Of a stretch of 9,441 bases of DNA, positions 6,071 through 9,441 are shown piece by piece. The notes below the pieces were generated by a model. That model was not told where the DNA came from. It searched no databases and saw only the letters and a list, made by a program, of their open reading frames with translations. The DNA lies in the NCBI GenBank assembly GCA_003486285.1, contig DNGH01000084.1, positions 1 through 9,441 of the forward strand, read 5' to 3'. Each line of letters starts with the position of its first letter. The stretch's first letter is position 1. The DNA is from Actinomycetota bacterium (lineage in GTDB: Bacteria; Actinomycetota; Acidimicrobiia; Spongiisociales; UBA11373). The translations under genes and the position numbers were made by a program.

Positions 6071-6688
6071 CTAGCTGGCAAACACGGGATCGAGCAATAT
6101 CGACGGCTGGTCACGGAGGATCGCATTAAGCCCGTGCTTACTCTCGAACAAAGCGACGAGCGTCCCGTCAGAACGGGTGAGAATCTCAACTCCACGCGCC
6201 GCAGCAAGAGCGATCGCACCAGACTTGTCGGTCCGGCGGGCGGTCACGAACCGGGTTGGGGTGAGGTCGATGCTGGCGCCGTATTCCGCCTCGAGGCGGT
6301 GGCGGGTGACGTCATACTGCAGCGGCCCGACCGCGGCGAGGATCGGCTCCCGGTCACCGCGTTCCGCGTGACGGAGCACCTGGATCACTCCCTCCTCCTC
6401 GAGTTCTGCCAGACCACGGCGGAATCGCTTGTAGCGCGAGGAGTCGCGGCTCCGAGCGAGCATGAAGTGCTCCGGTGCCAGCGTAGGCATCGGAGGCAGA
6501 GCCGCCTTACCGTCGACACTCAAGGTGTCCCCTATGGCCAGGTCACCGGCATTGACCAGGCCGATCACGTCTCCTGGAAACGCGACATCCATCGTGTCGC
6601 GGTCGCGCCCGAATACCCGGTTGGCATACTTGGTAGACATGGCGCGCCCCGTTCTGTGGTTGACGAGCGCCATGCCCCTCTCGAATGC
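6071..6688 (-). pseudogene. prfC: C-terminal fragment of peptide chain release factor 3 (5'-truncated prfC copy)
   Basis: The frame from about 6688 down to the TAG at 6073-6071 encodes roughly the last 200 residues of RF3: the end of domain II and the RF3 C-terminal domain. Landmarks are FERGM, the STKYANRVFGR stretch, AFPGDVIGLVN, LAIGDTL, LAPEHF, RRGLAELEEEGVIQVL, AAVGPLQYDV and AARGVEILTRSDG. They match actinobacterial RF3 as I know it and, less closely, E. coli RF3. The GTPase domain is missing. Homology starts abruptly at about 6685, and the frame upstream (to 6790) encodes unrelated residues overlapping the cupredoxin start. No frameshift or stop interrupts the piece. A short product could start at ATG 6673 behind GAGAGGGG, but a decaying remnant is more likely. 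Confidence 0.85.
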
Positions 6689-6774
6689 CGCAAATCCGGT
6701 ATGGCCGGTCGCGCGATTCGTCTCGTTGGTCCTAAGGTGGCGTGCTGGAAACCGGATCAGGAAGGGGGCACATC

Positions 6775-7293
6775 GTGAGAACGAGAGCACGATTCATCTT
6801 CGTCTTCGGTGTCCTGGCGTTGGTCGCCGCTGCGTGCGGTGACGATGATGCTGCGAACACCACGTCGTTGATGGACATGACGAGTTCCACCATGAGCGAC
6901 ATGGGCGAGGCGTCCTTCGCGTGGGGCATGCCCGGGGACCCGGCCAATGCCGACCAGGTGGTCGAGATCATGACGTCAGACGCATTCCGTTTCGACCCCG
7001 ACTCCGTCGAGGTGAGCGCCGGTGAGACCGTGACATTCCGGGTGACGAACGGGGGGGCGATCCGACATGAGTTCGTGGTCGGCACTCAGACGGAGCAGGA
7101 CGACCACGAGGCGGAAATGATCGACATGGGGGGCATGGTGATGGCTGACGAGGCAAACGCCATGGCCATCGAGCCCGGTGAGACCAAGGATTTGACCCTC
7201 ACCATTACCGCGGCGGGAATATTGCAGTTCGCTTGCCACGAGACGGGCCACTACGCCGCGGGCATGATCGGCAATCTCACCGTCCAGCCGTAG
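6775..7293 (+). CDS. Cupredoxin lipoprotein (COG4454-like copper-binding protein)
   Basis: This is a 172-residue surface lipoprotein with a blue-copper fold, expected to bind one copper for electron transfer or copper handling. The signal peptide ends LVAAAC (Cys21). A Met-rich linker (about 33-52, with MDMTSSTMSDM) precedes the cupredoxin domain (about 62-172). Likely type 1 ligands are His98 (IRHEFVVG), Cys154, His159 and Met164 (CHETGHYAAGM). A His/Met-rich loop (111-130) lies between the first ligand and Cys154, as in uncharacterised cupredoxins of COG4454. I chose GTG 6775 because AGGAAGGGGG precedes it and the lipobox is then correctly placed; ATG 6742 would add 11 unlikely residues. 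It diverges from the RF3 fragment and is followed by a strong hairpin. Confidence 0.9.
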   Translation: MRTRARFIFVFGVLALVAAACGDDDAANTTSLMDMTSSTMSDMGEASFAWGMPGDPANADQVVEIMTSDAFRFDPDSVEVSAGETVTFRVTNGGAIRHEFVVGTQTEQDDHEAEMIDMGGMVMADEANAMAIEPGETKDLTLTITAAGILQFACHETGHYAAGMIGNLTVQP

Positions 7294-7313
7294 CGATCCC
7301 GTTGAGTCATCCG

Positions 7314-7344
7314 AGCCCGCTCCGCGTCGAACGCGGAGCGGGCT
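7314..7344 (+). terminator. Strong hairpin after the first cupredoxin gene
   Basis: AGCCCGCTCCGCGT (7314-7327) and ACGCGGAGCGGGCT (7331-7344) form a perfect 14-bp stem with a CGA loop, 20 bases past the stop. There is no T-run after it. This resembles the U-tract-poor terminators seen in high-GC bacteria. Confidence 0.65.
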
Positions 7345-7350
7345 AGCGCC

Positions 7351-7482
7351 GTGGTGACAACCACGCTCACCTTCGTCGCCTTGATGGTGGTCGTCTACTG
7401 GACGGTGCACCGCCGGCCATGTCGCAGATTGGCGACACGGCAACAACTCCCGTCCAGAGGGACAAGTCTCAGCTTCCCCTGA
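7351..7482 (+). CDS. Possible small membrane protein (43 residues)
   Basis: A GTG at 7351 opens a 43-codon frame ending at TGA 7480-7482. The product would start VVTTTLTFVALMVVVYW, a hydrophobic stretch long enough for one membrane helix, followed by a basic tail (HRRPCRRLATR). The only Shine-Dalgarno-like bases (GGAG) are buried in the right arm of the preceding hairpin. I recognise no family. Chance open frames of this length are common in GC-rich DNA, so this is a weak call. Confidence 0.18.
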   Translation: MVTTTLTFVALMVVVYWTVHRRPCRRLATRQQLPSRGTSLSFP

Positions 7483-7508
7483 ACCGGACCCCCGCCACGG
7501 TGCGTATT
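7481..7508 (+). promoter_or_regulatory. Possible ECF-sigma promoter of the small secreted-protein gene
   Basis: GAACC (7481-7485) and CGTAT (7503-7507) are 17 bases apart, a layout like many ECF sigma promoters (GGAAC-type -35, CGT-type -10). The predicted start of transcription is about 24 bases before the ATG at 7537. ATTGC-TGG-GCAAT (7506-7518) forms a small palindrome at the -10/start region. An ECF gene lies under 1 kb downstream. This is suggestive only. Confidence 0.28.
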
Positions 7509-7536
7509 GCTGGGCAATCCGTCTGAAGGGAGACAG

Positions 7537-7803
7537 ATGCGACGGAATCTGCTCGTACTGGCCATGGTTCTCAGCCTGTTGGGGCTGGTGGCAGCGCCCG
7601 CGCTGGCGCACGTCCACGGCATCACGCCGCTGAGCGGTTGCACGGTCGACAACGCCAACGCCGGCGGCTTGGGCACCGATGGAACGCCCGCCGACGACGC
7701 CAATGGGGGGCCGATCACCGGTTTGATCCCCCGCGACACCGGGAGCGCACCCCTGACGGGTGGCGACGGCGGGTCCGGAGCGGCCACCGGCCACTGCCCG
7801 TAG
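7537..7803 (+). CDS. Small secreted protein with predicted His-Val-His mature N-terminus
   Basis: This 88-residue precursor has a classical signal peptide: MRRN, a hydrophobic core to about 20, and APALA as a signal peptidase I site. Cleavage after residue 24 gives a 64-residue mature protein beginning HVHGITPL. It has two cysteines (Cys35 and Cys87, the latter in GHCP) that could form a disulfide, many Gly, Asp and Asn residues, and no further membrane segment. I do not recognise a named family. The ATG at 7537 has GGGAG a few bases upstream; a TTG at 7507 would add 10 residues before the signal peptide and is unlikely. It lies between two cupredoxin genes and ends just before a strong hairpin, so a copper-related extracellular role is possible but inferred. 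Confidence 0.75.
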   Translation: MRRNLLVLAMVLSLLGLVAAPALAHVHGITPLSGCTVDNANAGGLGTDGTPADDANGGPITGLIPRDTGSAPLTGGDGGSGAATGHCP

Positions 7804-7815
7804 GGCGTCCGAACG

Positions 7816-7847
7816 GCCGGGGGTGGGACGAGCGTCCCGCCCCCGGC
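7816..7847 (+). terminator. Strong hairpin after the small secreted-protein gene
   Basis: GCCGGGGGTGGGACG (7816-7830) pairs with CGTCCCGCCCCCGGC (7833-7847), 15 positions with one T/G wobble, starting 13 bases past the stop. No T-run follows. It probably separates the small gene from the second cupredoxin gene. Confidence 0.65.
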
Positions 7848-7932
7848 TGCGCCCGAACCCGGCCGGACGAACCCGACAGGCGCTCATCGCCTTCCGATCG
7901 AACCGAATCCCTGCAGACCTGGAGGTACGCAA

Positions 7933-8289
7933 GTGTTGAAACGAGTCATGGTGCTGATCATCCCGCTGGTGTTGCTGGTAGCGGCGTGTGGTGACGATGA
8001 CGCCGCGACGACGACGGCGCCGGCAACGGGTGGCACTGCGCCGACCGCGGTGATCACGATTTCCGGCTTCGACTTCGGCGACCCCATCAGCGTGACCGTG
8101 GGCCAGACGGTCGAGGTCCGCAATGACGATGGAACCCCGCATACCTGGACGTCGACCGACGGCGGGTTCGACTCCGGCCCCATCGGAGCCGGTGAATCGT
8201 TCACCCACTCGTTCGCCGCGCCCGGGGTGTATCCGTTCCTGTGTGAGATCCACACCTCGATGACCGGGGAGATGACAGTCACGGGGTGA
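7933..8289 (+). CDS. Plastocyanin-like cupredoxin lipoprotein
   Basis: This is a 118-residue surface lipoprotein with a compact plastocyanin/amicyanin-type domain, expected to carry one type 1 copper for electron transfer. The signal peptide ends LVAAC (Cys19), followed by GDDDAATTT, nearly the same linker start as in the cupredoxin at 6775. The domain spans about 38-118. Ligands are His70 (GTPHTW), Cys104, His107 and Met110 (CEIHTSM), the C-x2-H-x2-M spacing of plastocyanin-like proteins, unlike the C-x4-H-x4-M of the first cupredoxin. The start is GTG 7933, immediately followed by TTG, with GGAGG seven bases upstream. The ECF sigma gene begins 73 bases downstream with no evident terminator between, so read-through is possible. 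Confidence 0.92.
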   Translation: MLKRVMVLIIPLVLLVAACGDDDAATTTAPATGGTAPTAVITISGFDFGDPISVTVGQTVEVRNDDGTPHTWTSTDGGFDSGPIGAGESFTHSFAAPGVYPFLCEIHTSMTGEMTVTG

Positions 8290-8362
8290 GCGCCGGCGAC
8301 GACGGGAACCTCGGGGATCCGCCAGGAGCGCTGGGGTCCGTTCGCCGCCATGATGGGAGGCA

Positions 8363-8893
8363 ATGGCAAGACGGGATCCGGGATCGGAAGGTGCCGAGGG
8401 CTTTGTCCGGCGACTGTGCGTCGATCATGGCGACGCGGTATTCGGCTGGGCACTGACTCGATTCGGCGACCGGCGCGATGCCGAGGAGGTGGTGGCCGAA
8501 ACCATGGTGCGCGCCTGGCGCGGACACGCCCAGTTCGATCCAGAGCGCGGGTCGGAACGGGCGTGGGTGTTCGGCATCGCCAGGAACACTGCGGTCGACC
8601 ACTTCCGCCGGGGTCGCAGCCACCTTCGCCTCGTGTCCGACTCGGAGATGTCGGAGGAGGTGGTGACGGACGACTCGGTCGAACGGATCGCCGAGGCGAC
8701 CTTGGTTCGAGACGCGTTGGAAGTCGTTTCCGATCTGCATCGGGAGGTGCTGGTGCTGGCGCATTACGGGGGTATGACGGTCCAGGAGATCGCCGCCCGT
8801 CTCGGGGTGCCGACCGGGACGGTCAAGTCGAGGCTTTACTACGCGATGCGGTCTCTACGCGCTGCGCTCGAGGAACGAGGGATCCTGCGATGA
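8363..8893 (+). CDS. ECF-family RNA polymerase sigma factor
   Basis: This 176-residue sigma-70 family protein has only regions 2 and 4. Region 2 (about 14-83) includes DAEEVVAETMVRAW (39-52) and the 2.3/2.4 part WVFGIARNTAVDHFRR (68-83). Region 4 (about 116-168) includes LHREVLVLAHYGGMTVQEIAARLGVPTGTVKSR, the -35-binding helix-turn-helix. It should redirect RNA polymerase to promoters controlled by the downstream anti-sigma factor. ATG 8363 is the only start between an in-frame TGA (8351) and region 2. Its GGGAGG lies only two bases away, tighter than usual. A GGGAACC (8304-8310) could be an autoregulatory -35, though I see no matching -10. The stop overlaps the next ATG (ATGA). Confidence 0.94.
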   Translation: MARRDPGSEGAEGFVRRLCVDHGDAVFGWALTRFGDRRDAEEVVAETMVRAWRGHAQFDPERGSERAWVFGIARNTAVDHFRRGRSHLRLVSDSEMSEEVVTDDSVERIAEATLVRDALEVVSDLHREVLVLAHYGGMTVQEIAARLGVPTGTVKSRLYYAMRSLRAALEERGILR

Positions 8894-9441
8894 CCGATCA
8901 CGGGAAATACCGCGAGCTGTCGGCGGGATTCGTGCTCGGCGCGCTCGAACCCGAGGAGCGGCGCAGCTTTGAGGTGCATCTGGCGCAGTGCCCGGAGTGC
9001 CAGCGTGAGGTGGCCTCCTTCGCGCCGCTTCCCGGCCTCATGTCCCGCGCCCAGGGAGTGAGCACCGAGTACCTGCCGGACACCGTGGCAGAGCGCGCCG
9101 CGTCTCAGGCCCGAGCGGAGTGGCTGTCGCTTACGCGGAGTCGCCGCTCATGGCGCTGGGTGGCTGGCGCCGCAGCGCTGGCTGCAATCGCGATGGCGGC
9201 GGTTGCCATCTTCCCCGGCTCGGAAGACTCGGGTGCCATCGAGCTCGCAGTCGAACCCGGGGCGGTCACAGGCGTCGTGGCCATCGAATCCCGGTCCTGG
9301 GGCACCGCACTGCACCTCGAGTTGGAGGGCCTGCCGCAGCGAGACCGCTATGTGGCCTGGGTGGTCGACGATGCGGGAGAGCGCCAGGCGGCCGCCACCT
9401 GGGGCCCGACCGCCGCGGGTGGTGCCCGACTCGATGGTGCC
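8890..9441 (+). CDS. RskA-like zinc-binding anti-sigma factor (3' end outside window)
   Basis: This gene encodes a single-pass membrane anti-sigma factor that should hold the ECF factor inactive until a surface or redox signal releases it. The open frame runs 184 codons to the window end. The N-terminal cytoplasmic domain carries a ZAS-type zinc motif, His30-x3-Cys34-x2-Cys37 (VHLAQCPEC). A helix at about 90-108 (WVAGAAALAAIAMAAVAIF) spans the membrane. The external part from about 118 reads like the RskA C-terminal domain (VEPGAVTGVVA, LEGLPQRDRYVAWVVDD). The ATG at 8890 overlaps the sigma factor stop as ATGA, the standard coupling for sigma/anti-sigma pairs. The C-terminus is missing only because the window ends. 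Confidence 0.92.
   Translation, partial: MTDHGKYRELSAGFVLGALEPEERRSFEVHLAQCPECQREVASFAPLPGLMSRAQGVSTEYLPDTVAERAASQARAEWLSLTRSRRSWRWVAGAAALAAIAMAAVAIFPGSEDSGAIELAVEPGAVTGVVAIESRSWGTALHLELEGLPQRDRYVAWVVDDAGERQAAATWGPTAAGGARLDGA

Noticed and set aside
5527..6219. A 230-codon minus-strand open frame overlapping the zinc-ribbon gene.
   Set aside because: Its product is Arg/Pro/Ser-rich with no domain, while the other frame has four ordered CxxC pairs.
6059..6778. A 239-codon plus-strand open frame.
   Set aside because: It is antisense to the clearly recognisable RF3 C-terminal sequence and shows no motif of its own; it is a GC-rich shadow.
6976..8253. A 425-codon minus-strand open frame opposite the cupredoxin cluster.
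   Set aside because: The plus strand has three proteins with signal peptides, two with complete copper ligand sets and two with good ribosome binding sites; the antisense product is low-complexity Arg/Gly/His.

Overview
This window looks like chromosomal DNA from a high-GC actinobacterium, possibly of the Acidimicrobiia. The signs are GTG starts and short gene overlaps in a GC-rich background, actinobacterial-type release factor 3 sequence, a membrane fusion protein with peptidoglycan-binding domains, an RskA-like anti-sigma factor, and three lipoproteins with an LVAAC/LVAAAC lipobox (two of them followed by GDDDAA). The class-level assignment is inference; no rRNA or tRNA gene is present to anchor it.

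Left end (1-733): the first 25 codons of prfC (release factor 3) run off the left edge on the minus strand. They overlap the stop of a small cysteine-free MerR-type regulator. A DUF2795 protein is transcribed divergently from a 47-base spacer.

Efflux block (734-5624): a minus-strand four-gene operon (5206 down to 1196) encodes a cysteine-repeat lipoprotein, a membrane fusion protein, an ABC ATPase and a MacB/FtsX-type permease. Every junction is an overlapping stop/start, so the four proteins are probably made together as one efflux or envelope transport machine. The flanking non-coding stretches hold three direct copies of a 28-base repeat, two beyond the 3' end of the operon and one beyond its 5' end. 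A tandem 11-base operator-like repeat lies upstream of the first gene.

Middle (5625-6790): a small double zinc-ribbon protein is followed by an open but 5'-truncated piece of a second prfC, carrying only about the last 200 residues of RF3. The window therefore holds the C-terminal part of one prfC copy and the N-terminus of another, with the efflux block between them.

Right part (6775-9441, plus strand): a cupredoxin lipoprotein, a small secreted protein whose predicted mature N-terminus is His-Val-His, a second plastocyanin-like cupredoxin lipoprotein, an ECF sigma factor, and an overlapping RskA-like zinc-binding anti-sigma factor cut by the window end. Strong hairpins follow the first two genes. 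The natural reading is a cell-surface copper or redox module next to its probable sigma/anti-sigma switch, but a regulatory link is inferred from position only.
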